This document shows, piece after piece, positions 14,469 to 21,872 of a DNA stretch of 21,872 nucleotides. The first letter of the stretch is position 1, and each line of letters starts with the position of its first letter. A program made the position numbers and the translations under genes. The notes under the pieces were generated by a model. It worked only from the letters and a program-made list of their open reading frames with translations. It was not told the origin of the DNA and searched no databases. Source of the DNA: WHSP01 sp964424945 (GTDB lineage: Bacteria; Gemmatimonadota; Gemmatimonadetes; Longimicrobiales; Longimicrobiaceae). Location: contig CAYRLB010000042.1 in assembly GCA_964424945.1 (NCBI GenBank), positions 1 through 21,872 on the forward strand, given 5' to 3'.

Positions 14469-15265
14469 GGGACGCGCTTGCCCTTATCCGGGTCAGCTGG
14501 CAGGCGGCCAAGAGCTACCGGATGCGGCTGATCCTTTCGCTCGCCTCGCTGGGTGCCACGGTCGTCCCCCTCTATTTCGTGGCGGGAGCGCTGCAGCCAG
14601 TGATGGCCGATTCGATCGCACTTCAGGGGGACCATTACTTCGGCTTCCTGATCGTCGGAATGGTGACCTTTCTGCTTCTCCCTTCGGCGGTGAATTCACT
14701 GCCATCGGAGATCAGTTCGGGAATCTCGACCGGCTTCCTCGAGACACTTCTCGGAACGCCGGCGAAGCCAGCCTCCATTTTCGGGGGGATGATCGGCTTC
14801 AACATGTTCTGGACGGTGCTCCGGGCCACGGCCCTCCTCTTCGCAGGGTGGCTTCTCGGAGCGAATCTCATGTGGTCGCAGATCGCATCTTCGGCGCTCA
14901 TTCTGACGCTGATCGTGCTCGCCTATCTTCCGATCGGGATGATCGGGGCGGCGCTCGTCATCTGCTTCCGTACGAGTGGTCCTCTGGGGCAGGCGGTGCT
15001 CGGCCTCTCTGCGCTCCTGGGAGGCGTCTACTATCCGACGACGGTCATCCCATCCTGGATCCAGAGTCTTTCGGCGTGGGTTCCGCTGACGTACGGGCTG
15101 CGTGCGCTCCGTCGGAATCTCCTCGAAGGGGACTCCTTCCTTTCGGTCATGCCCGATGTTGCGTCGCTGGCCGCTTTCGCCGTGGGTCTGACCGCCGTCG
15201 GTGTCCTCGCTCTCTCGGCTGCCCTCGGGCACGCCCGGCGTGCAGGCAATCTCGCTCATTACTGA
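14465..15265 (+). CDS. ABC-2 type exporter, permease protein
   Basis: A 266-residue membrane protein with about six hydrophobic segments: roughly residues 20-42, 58-80 (FLIVGMVTFLLLPSAVN), 100-126, 134-160, 166-188 and 232-256. Segment order and length match ABC-2 permeases (DrrB/NodJ type). The region after the second helix (SEISSGISTGFLETLLGTP) is the conserved loop of this family, which couples to the ATPase. ATG 14465 overlaps the ATPase stop by four bases and has GGGAGG five bases upstream, so the two subunits are coupled. It forms the membrane half of the presumed lasso exporter. Confidence 0.9.
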   Translation: MRDALALIRVSWQAAKSYRMRLILSLASLGATVVPLYFVAGALQPVMADSIALQGDHYFGFLIVGMVTFLLLPSAVNSLPSEISSGISTGFLETLLGTPAKPASIFGGMIGFNMFWTVLRATALLFAGWLLGANLMWSQIASSALILTLIVLAYLPIGMIGAALVICFRTSGPLGQAVLGLSALLGGVYYPTTVIPSWIQSLSAWVPLTYGLRALRRNLLEGDSFLSVMPDVASLAAFAVGLTAVGVLALSAALGHARRAGNLAHY

Positions 15266-15268
15266 CAA

Positions 15269-16483
15269 GTGCAACTCGCCGATTCCCTGCTGTCACCGGA
15301 AGCGCGCCTGCTGCTCCTTGCGCTGGACCGAGGTGAAGACAAGAGCCGCCTCAAGAGTCAGGCAGACGACCCTTCGCTCGACTGGAATCGCCTGGTGATG
15401 CTCGCCCAACGTGAAAAGGCGACAGCGCAGGTCTGGAAGACGCTCGCTCCGGTTGCTTCGACGGTACCCGAGGAGCGCCAGCGACAGCTCGGAATGCTGA
15501 CGGCGGTGAACGAGTTCCGGATGCGGCACCATCAGGCTAGACTTCTCGAGGTCGTCAAGCTGCTGGACGGAATCGGAATACCTGTCGTGCTGCTGAAGGG
15601 TGCGGGCCTGGCTGCGTCAACATACGGATCGTTCGTCGAGCGACCGATGTACGACCTCGATCTGCTCATCCGCCCGGAAGATGCACAGCGAGGGTGGGAC
15701 GCGCTCCGCGAGGCGGGATGGACGCACAACGAGGAAGAGTGTCCGGCCGAGTTCTACAAGGGGCACTATCATCTTCCCCCCGTCGATGACCCGAGCGGAA
15801 CCGGCCTCGCCGTGGAGCTTCATACCCGTCCATGGCAGGCAGGGGTCGAGCTGTCCGCGGAGGCGATGTGGAGGGACGCCCGGAAGGTGTCGTTCGGCGG
15901 CCAGGAGGTCCTGGTGCCCTCCGCCGCGCACCAGATTCTTCATCTTGCGACGCACTTCGCCTGGACGCACATGCTGACGTCGGGCGGGTGGCGGACGATG
16001 CGGGATCTGGGGCAGATCCTCGCGACGGATGAGGTGGATTGGAAGGAGTTCGTCGCACTCGCGCGGGAGAGCAACGGGTCATCCTGCTGCTACTGGACTT
16101 TCGATATCGCCCGCACGCTGGCGAACGCGCCGGTGCCGGACGAGGTGATGCGAGCGCTGCGACCGCCGCTTCCTTCGCCCATGCTGAATGTGCTGCGAAA
16201 GCACTATATCGCCGCGGTCTTCCATTTCAGCCCGAACCCCTGCCCGTCGCTGCGGCTCGGTCGGATGATGTGGACTGCGGGACATGCCCCGGGCATGAAA
16301 GCCCTCAATGGCGCGCGTCCCTGGATGCGCGACGCGGAGTGGGCGGAGCATGCTCATGCGGCGCCGCCGCTCGCCTTCATGGAAGCACTTCGGAATCAGC
16401 TGGCGGACCTCCGGAAGTGGACCCAGTATCTTGGGGCACTTCTGACGAGTTCGCACAAGCGTACAACCGCTTCGGCTAAGTAG
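15269..16483 (+). CDS. Lasso cluster nucleotidyltransferase-fold protein (NTP_transf_5 family)
   Basis: A 404-residue member of the uncharacterised nucleotidyltransferase family common in lasso and exopolysaccharide clusters. The active-site signature is clear: LLKGAGLA at 108-115 followed by RPMYDLDLLIRPED with Asp129 and Asp131 as metal ligands, and a possible third acidic residue in AVELHTRPW (Glu about 189). Known: the related PsmN of the pseudomycoidin cluster modifies the C-terminal Ser of the lasso peptide (phosphorylation followed by sugar attachment has been reported). With a HprK-like kinase also present, N may add a second group to a phospho-Ser; this is inference. Start GTG 15269 lies three bases after the permease stop; no clear ribosome binding site, so coupling is likely. 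It is the last gene of the operon; its 3' end overlaps the convergent VanZ-like gene by eight bases. Confidence 0.9.
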   Translation: MQLADSLLSPEARLLLLALDRGEDKSRLKSQADDPSLDWNRLVMLAQREKATAQVWKTLAPVASTVPEERQRQLGMLTAVNEFRMRHHQARLLEVVKLLDGIGIPVVLLKGAGLAASTYGSFVERPMYDLDLLIRPEDAQRGWDALREAGWTHNEEECPAEFYKGHYHLPPVDDPSGTGLAVELHTRPWQAGVELSAEAMWRDARKVSFGGQEVLVPSAAHQILHLATHFAWTHMLTSGGWRTMRDLGQILATDEVDWKEFVALARESNGSSCCYWTFDIARTLANAPVPDEVMRALRPPLPSPMLNVLRKHYIAAVFHFSPNPCPSLRLGRMMWTAGHAPGMKALNGARPWMRDAEWAEHAHAAPPLAFMEALRNQLADLRKWTQYLGALLTSSHKRTTASAK

Positions 16484-17753
16484 TCATTTCCTGCCCGTAG
16501 CGGCTCCGGCCCCAGCGCCGGAGGGCGTATCCCGACGCAACTCCCGCAAGAGCTCCTGCCGCATCGACCGCTGTTATCATCGCCAGCGGACCGAACAGCG
16601 GCATCAGCAGGATCGCGCCTACCGTCATCGCGACGATCGTGGTCGAGACGCGGTCGCGCCGGTACCAGAGGCCCAGCGGGAAGCCGAGAATCGCCATCCA
16701 GATCGCGTTGATCAGGTGGGAGGCGGGCGGCGGATAGGCGGCCACATTCTGAATCAGACTCCACCCATTCCCTGCAGTGAAGCCGCTGCACGCCTCGCGT
16801 TGCCCCAGCTCCAGGCAGTACCCCTCTCTTATCCTCCGCAGCCGGAGCATCGCTTCGTCTCCCTCCCTGAATCCGGTCATTCCTCCGACGAGCCGCACCG
16901 ACGGTCCGTCCAGGGTCAGGTCGAGCGACTTCCCGAAGTAGCGGGCGACCACATCCTGCCCATCGATGGTGACGAAGACGAGTTGAGACGCCCCCCGGCT
17001 GATAGCAACGAGTAGCGCTTCCGGGTAGGGTGCCGGCCCAACGCGAAAGGTAGTGGCCAGAGGGACCCCATTCGCCAGCAGCTCCTGCGCCCGCTGCGAG
17101 ACCGGCGTCTCATAGGGCAGCACCCGTTCATCACCGATCGAGGCGGAGATAATTTCGCCGCGGTAGAGGTTGTAGGAGCCATGGCCCTCCGTCCACTGTC
17201 CGTAATAGGCGAGCTCCTGGGAGGCGGGCGCGAGAAGCCATCCGGTCAGTGCCGCGCTCGCCACGACGCCAGCCGCCGACGCGAGAAGAAGCTTTCGCGC
17301 TCGGCGCTTCCCCGGCAGAAGGAGCGTGAACCAGCGATAGCCGAGGGAAGCACCGAGGAGGGCCCCGAGCGAGTTGCTGACGACATCCGCCGGCGTCGCG
17401 TCGCGACCGGTGACGATCCAGACCTGCGCCGCTTCGATTCCGACGGAGAAGAGTGCACCGATGAGCATCCCCCGCCATCCGCTGAATCGCAGCAGCCCGA
17501 GCGAGAGACCGAAGGGCGCAAAAAGGAGGATATTGGCGATCGTATCAGCCAGTCCCCGTGGACCGCAGATGAAGTAGCACCCCTGCGGGCTTCCACCTCC
17601 CCCCGGCCGGCTCGTCAGCGTCGCCGCGGATATGACGGCGATCGACAGCAGGAGAAGGATGATCGCAAAGCCTAGCGGCGCTCGAACATCTCTCGAAACC
17701 TTTCCATCGCCATCCACGGCCGGGGCCGGAACAATCCCGTGCATCCGCTTCAT
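16476..17753 (-). CDS. VanZ-like membrane protein with large extracytoplasmic domain
   Basis: About 425 residues. The N-terminal part is a VanZ-like domain: a first helix at about 28-46, the signature ADTIANILLFAPFGLSLGL (about 69-87), then EAAQVW with ADVVSNSLGALLG (about 107-134). VanZ-type proteins occur in glycopeptide resistance and exopolysaccharide loci; biochemical role unknown. A fourth helix is followed by an exported, mostly beta-strand segment (about 180-345), possibly a LamG/lectin-like fold, containing two Cys (in GYCLELGQREAC) that could form a disulfide. Two or three membrane helices close the protein. This is much longer than the 150-200 residues of a basic VanZ. Start ATG 17753 has GGGAG 11 bases upstream; TTG 17762 is possible but too close to that site. 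It faces the deacetylase run divergently, hinting at a role in surface polysaccharide. Confidence 0.85.
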   Translation of the reverse strand: MKRMHGIVPAPAVDGDGKVSRDVRAPLGFAIILLLLSIAVISAATLTSRPGGGGSPQGCYFICGPRGLADTIANILLFAPFGLSLGLLRFSGWRGMLIGALFSVGIEAAQVWIVTGRDATPADVVSNSLGALLGASLGYRWFTLLLPGKRRARKLLLASAAGVVASAALTGWLLAPASQELAYYGQWTEGHGSYNLYRGEIISASIGDERVLPYETPVSQRAQELLANGVPLATTFRVGPAPYPEALLVAISRGASQLVFVTIDGQDVVARYFGKSLDLTLDGPSVRLVGGMTGFREGDEAMLRLRRIREGYCLELGQREACSGFTAGNGWSLIQNVAAYPPPASHLINAIWMAILGFPLGLWYRRDRVSTTIVAMTVGAILLMPLFGPLAMITAVDAAGALAGVASGYALRRWGRSRYGQEMTT

Positions 17754-18105
17754 CTGTCGCAAATCTCCCGAAAGATCTTTCGCATCGACCCGCGCTGACT
17801 GAAGGGGCCGTCGAGACGGCCCGGCATCAGGTACAACGCTGCCGGCGTGTTCACAATCGTGTCAGAGCGTGTCTGCATCCGACAGCTGTAGCGCCCGCAC
17901 AACAGAACGGACGTCCCGCTGGGGACGCTGGGCAGCGCGTTCGAAGGGCCAACCTCTTCGAAGCCGCGGAGATCGCCCTTCCTGGGGCCCTCCCCGCGCG
18001 CACGACCTCACCGCGCGTCTGCGGTCCTCCTGTTGCACAGACGAGCCCGCAACGACGTCCCTCCCGGGCTACGGGAAGGTCATTCCGCCGATTCTCAAGA
18101 GCATC
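17754..18105. other. Divergent intergenic region between VanZ-like and deacetylase genes
   Basis: About 350 bases that must hold two divergent promoters. Seen: the palindrome at 17769-17782, a 7-bp stem-loop GGGCCGT-CGAG-ACGGCCC at 17805-17822, and two GCCGGC sites flanking 17821-17846. The deacetylase frame is open back to 17869, but that part is Arg/Ser-rich, unlike the family, and is probably untranslated. No small gene is supported. Confidence 0.4.
17769..17782. promoter_or_regulatory. 14-bp perfect palindrome upstream of the VanZ-like gene
   Basis: CGAAAGATCTTTCG is a perfect palindrome. It lies directly next to the GGGAG ribosome binding site of the VanZ-like gene (minus strand). A dimeric repressor binding here would block that gene; as RNA it would form a stem just before the ribosome binding site. 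No second copy was noticed in the window. Confidence 0.45.
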
Positions 18106-18999
18106 ATGTCTGTTTCCGTGGAAACGCCAGTAACCGGTCCGACAGGATCACGCTCCGCGCGGTCGCGTGTCGCGCACCATTTCACCGTGGATGTCGAGGA
18201 GTACTTCCAGGTGTCCGCGATGGAGAGTGTGGTTCGGAGAGACCAGTGGGATGATTTCGAGTCGCGGGTAACGCAGCCGACGACCGAGATCGTCGACATG
18301 TTGAATGAGCGGGGCGATCGCGGGACCTTCTTCATCCTCGGGTGGATCGCCGAGCGTTTCCCGGATCTCGTCCGGAAGATCGCGAGCGGCGGGCACGAAG
18401 TCGCGTCACACGGGTGGGACCATCGCAGGATCACTACGCTGACGCCAGAGGAGTTCAGAGATTCCGTCCGTCGTTCGAAGCAACTTCTGGAGGATATCGC
18501 CGGCGCGCCGGTGCTGGGGTTCAGGGCGCCGAGCTTCTCGATCGTTCCGGGTCGTGAGTGGGCGCTCGACATCCTGATCGAGGAGGGGTACACCTACGAC
18601 TCGAGCCTCTTCCCGATCCGTCGGCCGGGCGGCTATGGCTTCGCCGGAACGAAGCGCGAACCTCACTGGCTGGAGCGACCGGCCGGACGCCTTGCCGAGG
18701 TGCCGCCGGCAACGCTTACGCGCTTCGGCGCGAATCTCCCCGCCGCCGGCGGAGCATACCTGAGGCTTCTTCCGTACAGCCTGGTGCAGACCGCCTTCCG
18801 CGAGTTCGACCGTCGCAAGGTCCCCGCGACCTTCTACATCCATCCGTGGGAGCTCGATCCCGAACAGCCCAGACTTTCTGTATCGACCCTCACCCGGGTT
18901 CGGCATTATGGAGGGCTGCATCGGACCGCGAACCGGATCAGGCGTCTGCTGAACGAGTTTCACTTCTGTCCCATCGCCGAGACTGTGGCCGAGCTGTGA
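18106..18999 (+). CDS. Polysaccharide deacetylase, XrtA (exosortase A) system type with DUF3473
   Basis: A 297-residue NodB-fold deacetylase that removes N-acetyl groups from an exopolysaccharide. Motifs: HFTVDVEEYFQV with catalytic Asp29 (Glu30 follows), metal-binding His102 and His106 in SHGWDHR, and GFRAPSFSI with Arg140; the late FYIHPWELD motif marks the DUF3473 part. The DVEEYFQV opening and HPWE end are typical of the deacetylases coded with exosortase A/PEP-CTERM systems. Length is normal. Start ATG 18106 (MSVSVE) was chosen because family members start just before the catalytic strand; upstream sequence is unlike the family. No signal peptide is seen, so it is likely cytoplasmic or follows another route. 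Its TGA overlaps or abuts the FemAB start. Confidence 0.95.
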   Translation: MSVSVETPVTGPTGSRSARSRVAHHFTVDVEEYFQVSAMESVVRRDQWDDFESRVTQPTTEIVDMLNERGDRGTFFILGWIAERFPDLVRKIASGGHEVASHGWDHRRITTLTPEEFRDSVRRSKQLLEDIAGAPVLGFRAPSFSIVPGREWALDILIEEGYTYDSSLFPIRRPGGYGFAGTKREPHWLERPAGRLAEVPPATLTRFGANLPAAGGAYLRLLPYSLVQTAFREFDRRKVPATFYIHPWELDPEQPRLSVSTLTRVRHYGGLHRTANRIRRLLNEFHFCPIAETVAEL

Positions 19000-19004
19000 G
19001 TGTG

Positions 19005-20069
19005 ATGTCATCGCCCCGACCGGGGACCGCGGAGAAGATCGAGATCAGTGAGCCGGCCCGTGCCGACGCCGAGGCGTGGGACCATTTCGTTGCCAGTCAG
19101 CCGGGCGCGAACTTCTGTCATCTGTATGGATGGAAAGAGGTTCTCGAGGAGGCGCTGGGTTGTGAGGCGCTGTTCAGAGTTGCACGACGCGGGGATGGTG
19201 AATGGACGGGCATCCTGCCCCTCGTCCGCGTGCGCAGCCGGATCTTCGGACATTATCTCGTGTCGCTGCCCTTTCTGAACTACGGCGGTCCGCTGGGCGA
19301 TGCAGACGCATCCCGGGCGCTGGCAGCCTGGGCGGTCGGGCACGCGAGGGAGAGTGGCGCCGATCTTCTCGAGCTTCGTACCCGCGGAGAGATGGAGACG
19401 GCAGCCGGGCTGCAGCGTCACGATCGGAAGGTGACCGTCGTGTTGCCGCTGCCCGATTCCGCGAAGCAGCTTTTCGAGAAGGGGTTCCCGGGAAAGCTCC
19501 GGAGTCAGATCCGGCGACCGATGAAGGAGGGGATGGAAGTCCGCTTCGGCATGGATCAGATCGACGCATTCTACGCCGTCTTTGCGCGGAACATGAGGGA
19601 TCTCGGGACGCCGGTCCTCCCTCGCTCCCTCTTCTCGGCGATTGCTTCAGCGTTTCCGAAGGAAGCGGTGTTCGGCGCGGTGTATCATGAAGGCCAGGCG
19701 GTCGCGGCCGGCGCGGGCTTCCTCTACGGCGGCGAATTCGAGATGACGTGGGCGTCGTCGCTCCGGGAGTTCAACCGACTTTCTCCCAATATGCTTCTTT
19801 ATTGGGGCTTCATGGAGGAGATGATCGGTCGCGGCGCGGCGACCTTCAACTTTGGTCGCTGTACCCCGGGCGGAGGCACCCACAAGTTCAAGCTTCAGTG
19901 GGGCGGGCAGGATGTGGTTCTTCCCTGGCAGCAGTGGTCCCCGAATGGCGCGGACTCCACGCCGTCGCCCGATCGACCGGCCTACCGCGCGGCGGTGGAG
20001 GCCTGGCAGAAGCTCCCGCTCCCCGTCGCCAATCTGATCGGTCCCTTCCTCGCGAAGCGGATTCCGTGA
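19005..20069 (+). CDS. FemAB-like acyltransferase of the XrtA/PEP-CTERM type
   Basis: A 354-residue GNAT-fold protein of the FemAB/XrtA-associated type. Family members carry an acyl- or aminoacyl-transferase fold related to peptidoglycan bridge enzymes, and this subgroup is found beside exosortase A polysaccharide genes. Matching stretches are HLYGWKEVLEEALG near the N-terminus, LPLVRVRSRIFGHYLVSLPF and LNYGGPLGD in the first GNAT half, KLRSQIRRPMKEG in the middle, and NFGRCTPGGGTHKFKLQWGG near the C-terminus, the last being very characteristic. ATG 19005 is used; GTG 18996, overlapping the deacetylase stop by four bases (GTGA), is equally credible and would add three residues. The coupling to the deacetylase implies a shared pathway. 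Confidence 0.93.
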   Translation: MSSPRPGTAEKIEISEPARADAEAWDHFVASQPGANFCHLYGWKEVLEEALGCEALFRVARRGDGEWTGILPLVRVRSRIFGHYLVSLPFLNYGGPLGDADASRALAAWAVGHARESGADLLELRTRGEMETAAGLQRHDRKVTVVLPLPDSAKQLFEKGFPGKLRSQIRRPMKEGMEVRFGMDQIDAFYAVFARNMRDLGTPVLPRSLFSAIASAFPKEAVFGAVYHEGQAVAAGAGFLYGGEFEMTWASSLREFNRLSPNMLLYWGFMEEMIGRGAATFNFGRCTPGGGTHKFKLQWGGQDVVLPWQQWSPNGADSTPSPDRPAYRAAVEAWQKLPLPVANLIGPFLAKRIP

Positions 20070-21274
20070 GTGGACGGGCAGGTCGGGGAGGGTTCCGGCT
20101 TCGACATCAGCTTCCGGTATTTTCTCCGCTTCGGTTCGGCGATGTGGTCCGGGCGTCGCGGACGGGGCGCGGCGCTGATCCGGTCGAGGCGCTCAGGGGC
20201 GTCCTCATCGACGACTTCAACGCGCGCGATGTTGTCCTTTGCGGGAGCGGGACGCAGGCGCTGCAGCTTGCGATCGGGGGCGCGCTTGAGGCGACGGGTT
20301 CGCGCCAGGTCGCGCTTCCGGGGTTCTGCTGTTATGACGTCGCGGCTGCCGCGATCGGCGCGGATGCACGAGTCGCGCTGTACGACATCGATCCGGCGAC
20401 GCTCAGCCCGGACCTCGAATCGCTCGAAAGGGTGCTGCGCTCGGGGACGCGGGTCGTCGTCGTCGCACATCTGTACGGGATGCCCGTCGACTGGGATGCG
20501 GTCGTGGCGCTGGCGGACCGGTACGAAGCGGCCGTCATCGAGGATGCGGCGCAGGGTCAGGGCGGGGGGTGGCGAGGTCGCCCGCTGGGATCGCTCGGGA
20601 GCTATGGCGTCCTGAGCTTCGGCCGCGGCAAGGGATGGACGGGGGGTGGGGGTGGAGCGCTGCTTCTGCGTGACGCTGCCGCCCCGGGATTGTTGGCTCC
20701 GGCACGGCCCGGTGGCGGGATCGCTTTGAAGAGCGTCGCGCAGTGGCTTCTCGGCCGGCCCGCCATCTATGGTATTCCGTCGTCGATTCCGCAGCTTGGG
20801 CTCGGGGAGACGAGGTACCATGCGCCGACTCCGCCGGCTGGAATCGCCCGGTTCAGCGCTGCGCTCGCTCTGGCGTCGCGGGAGGATTCCCGTAACGAGG
20901 CCGCCGCACGCCGGATCAATGGTGCCGCGCTCGAGGCGCGTCTGAGGGGCGCGGAAGGTTGCCGGCTCGTCCTTGCAGTCGAGGGGGGCGCGCCCGGCTA
21001 TCTCCGTTTGCCGGTGCGGATCCGAGGCGGGATCGACGCCTTCTCCTCGCCGGATGACGCACTGCGGGCCGGGATCGGGCGGAGTTACCCGACGACGCTC
21101 CGGGAGCTGCCCGAGCTACGCGATCGGTTGGTGGAGCGTGATGGTGCCCTGCCCGGGGCGGAGACGCTGGTTTCGGAGCTGGTCACCTTGCCGACGCATT
21201 CGCGGCTGAGCGAAGCCGAAAGGCGTACGGTGGTGGAGCTGGTGGCAGCGGGAAGTGTCACCGGGAAGGTATAA
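20066..21274 (+). CDS. DegT/DnrJ/EryC1-family PLP aminotransferase
   Basis: A 402-residue sugar aminotransferase-type enzyme. Seen: CGSGTQALQLAI (phosphate-binding region, about 59-70), PGFCCYDVA near the usual substrate loop, Asp160 in VIEDAAQGQG (cofactor N1 contact), and Lys189 in SFGRGKGWTGGGGGALL, the Schiff-base lysine. This family makes amino sugars for surface polysaccharides; the position behind the deacetylase and FemAB genes fits that, but the true substrate is unknown. Start GTG 20066 overlaps the FemAB stop by four bases (GTGA), the same coupling seen elsewhere in the window; the open frame upstream lies inside FemAB in another frame. It ends 16 bases before the stop of the convergent ligase gene. 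Confidence 0.88.
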   Translation: MSGRAGRGGFRLRHQLPVFSPLRFGDVVRASRTGRGADPVEALRGVLIDDFNARDVVLCGSGTQALQLAIGGALEATGSRQVALPGFCCYDVAAAAIGADARVALYDIDPATLSPDLESLERVLRSGTRVVVVAHLYGMPVDWDAVVALADRYEAAVIEDAAQGQGGGWRGRPLGSLGSYGVLSFGRGKGWTGGGGGALLLRDAAAPGLLAPARPGGGIALKSVAQWLLGRPAIYGIPSSIPQLGLGETRYHAPTPPAGIARFSAALALASREDSRNEAAARRINGAALEARLRGAEGCRLVLAVEGGAPGYLRLPVRIRGGIDAFSSPDDALRAGIGRSYPTTLRELPELRDRLVERDGALPGAETLVSELVTLPTHSRLSEAERRTVVELVAAGSVTGKV

Positions 21275-21290
21275 AGGTCGACTACCCCTT

Positions 21291-21872
21291 TCACGGGAGA
21301 GAGGGAGCGAGCGTCACCTCCGCTGTCCCTTTCAGCGCCTGCAGATCGTGTTTTCCATTCGGGTTCCGCGGCAGCGCCTCCCACACCTCGAAGCGCGCGG
21401 GGTGCATGTACCGGGGCAGCTCGATGCGCGCGTAGGCGGTGAGCCTCGCCAGAGTGCCGCCCTCGGAGAGCACCACATACGCGATGATCGCCTCGCCCCT
21501 CTGCGGATTTGGCTCGGAGGTGACGACACCGTCGGCAATCTGCCCTGACGCGTACAGCACATCGAGCACTTCGTCCGGGCCGACGCGGAAGCCGAGCGTC
21601 TTGATCATTCGATCGCGCCGCCCGACATAGTAGAAGAAGCCCTCCTCATCCCGCCGAACCATATCGCCCGAGAAGACAGCGACCCCGTCCTCAGGGCGGA
21701 GCGGGTGCGGCCTGAAGACCGCCGCCGTCCGCTCCGGATCGTTCCAGTAGCCCGCCGTGACCGTCGGTCCGGCGTGTACCAGCTCGCCAACCTCATCGAC
21801 ATCGCAGGGGGAGAGATCCTCCCGGAGGATGAGGATCTCCGCTCCATCCATTGGCTTCCCCATCGAACCGGG
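21291..21872 (-). CDS. Acyl-CoA ligase (AMP-forming), XrtA system-associated type; C-terminal part only
   Basis: The last 193 residues of an adenylate-forming enzyme; the N-terminal two thirds lie beyond the right edge. Seen in order: a GSMGKPM segment at the edge, the core strand GELVHAGPTVTAGYWNDPE, SGDMVRRDEEGFFYYVGRRD (the hinge-preceding Asp motif), MIKTLGFRVGPDEV at the hinge, and PRNPNGKHD near the C-terminus carrying the catalytic Lys of the A10 motif. The pattern closely fits the exosortase A-associated ligase family coded near PEP-CTERM gene sets. Substrate unknown, presumably a fatty or other carboxylic acid used with the polysaccharide. It is read toward the aminotransferase gene, so it belongs to a separate transcript. 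Confidence 0.93.
   Translation of the reverse strand, partial: PGSMGKPMDGAEILILREDLSPCDVDEVGELVHAGPTVTAGYWNDPERTAAVFRPHPLRPEDGVAVFSGDMVRRDEEGFFYYVGRRDRMIKTLGFRVGPDEVLDVLYASGQIADGVVTSEPNPQRGEAIIAYVVLSEGGTLARLTAYARIELPRYMHPARFEVWEALPRNPNGKHDLQALKGTAEVTLAPSLP

Noticed and set aside
1..21872. CRISPR array, insertion sequence, transposase or attachment site
   Set aside because: No regularly spaced repeats, no transposase-like frames and no flanking direct repeats were noticed by eye; a repeat-finder would be needed to exclude short attachment sites.

Overview
The window is GC-rich, densely coded bacterial DNA with strong G/C bias at third codon positions and frequent GTG and TTG starts. A PBP4-type carboxypeptidase and exosortase (XrtA/PEP-CTERM)-associated genes point to a diderm. 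Split lasso-peptide B1/B2 genes and ABC-2 export make Gemmatimonadota or a similar phylum my best guess, but no rRNA or other phylogenetic marker is present, so this is inference.

Layout. (1) 1-8855, mixed housekeeping and signalling: the end of a tiny membrane ORF, a PBP4/DacB with a C-terminal LysM, a convergent class-V aminotransferase, recX, a response-regulator-like protein whose phosphoacceptor Asp is replaced by Glu, a PAS-GAF histidine kinase, a 63-residue orphan protein with a very good ribosome binding site, and acpS. (2) 9261-16483, one tightly packed plus-strand operon that I read as a complete lasso-peptide cluster: HPr-kinase-like protein (K), RiPP recognition element (B1), transglutaminase-fold leader protease (B2), asparagine-synthetase-like cyclase (C), a 47-residue precursor (A), an ABC-2 exporter (ATPase plus permease) and a nucleotidyltransferase-fold protein (N). 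(3) 16476-21872, envelope polysaccharide genes: a minus-strand VanZ-like protein, then a translationally coupled plus-strand run of XrtA-type polysaccharide deacetylase, FemAB-like acyltransferase and DegT-family aminotransferase, and finally the 3' part of a convergent XrtA-type acyl-CoA ligase cut by the window edge.

How the lasso genes should work together. B1 binds the leader (Tyr2, Pro5 and Gly11 fit the known leader pattern), B2 cuts it, and C joins the new N-terminus to the Asp26 side chain. The predicted core is long (28-29 residues), has one Cys in the ring (Cys25) and one in the tail (Cys42), which suggests a single ring-tail disulfide, and ends in Ser47. A free C-terminal Ser together with both a kinase-like and a nucleotidyltransferase-like protein strongly suggests C-terminal phosphorylation followed by further decoration. 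The 67 bases before the precursor gene fold into three consecutive perfect stem-loops, the last of which hides the precursor's Shine-Dalgarno sequence. A strong hairpin with a T-tract follows the precursor. Both look like devices for setting precursor expression apart from the enzymes and exporter.

I saw no tRNA, rRNA, CRISPR array, insertion sequence or transposase.
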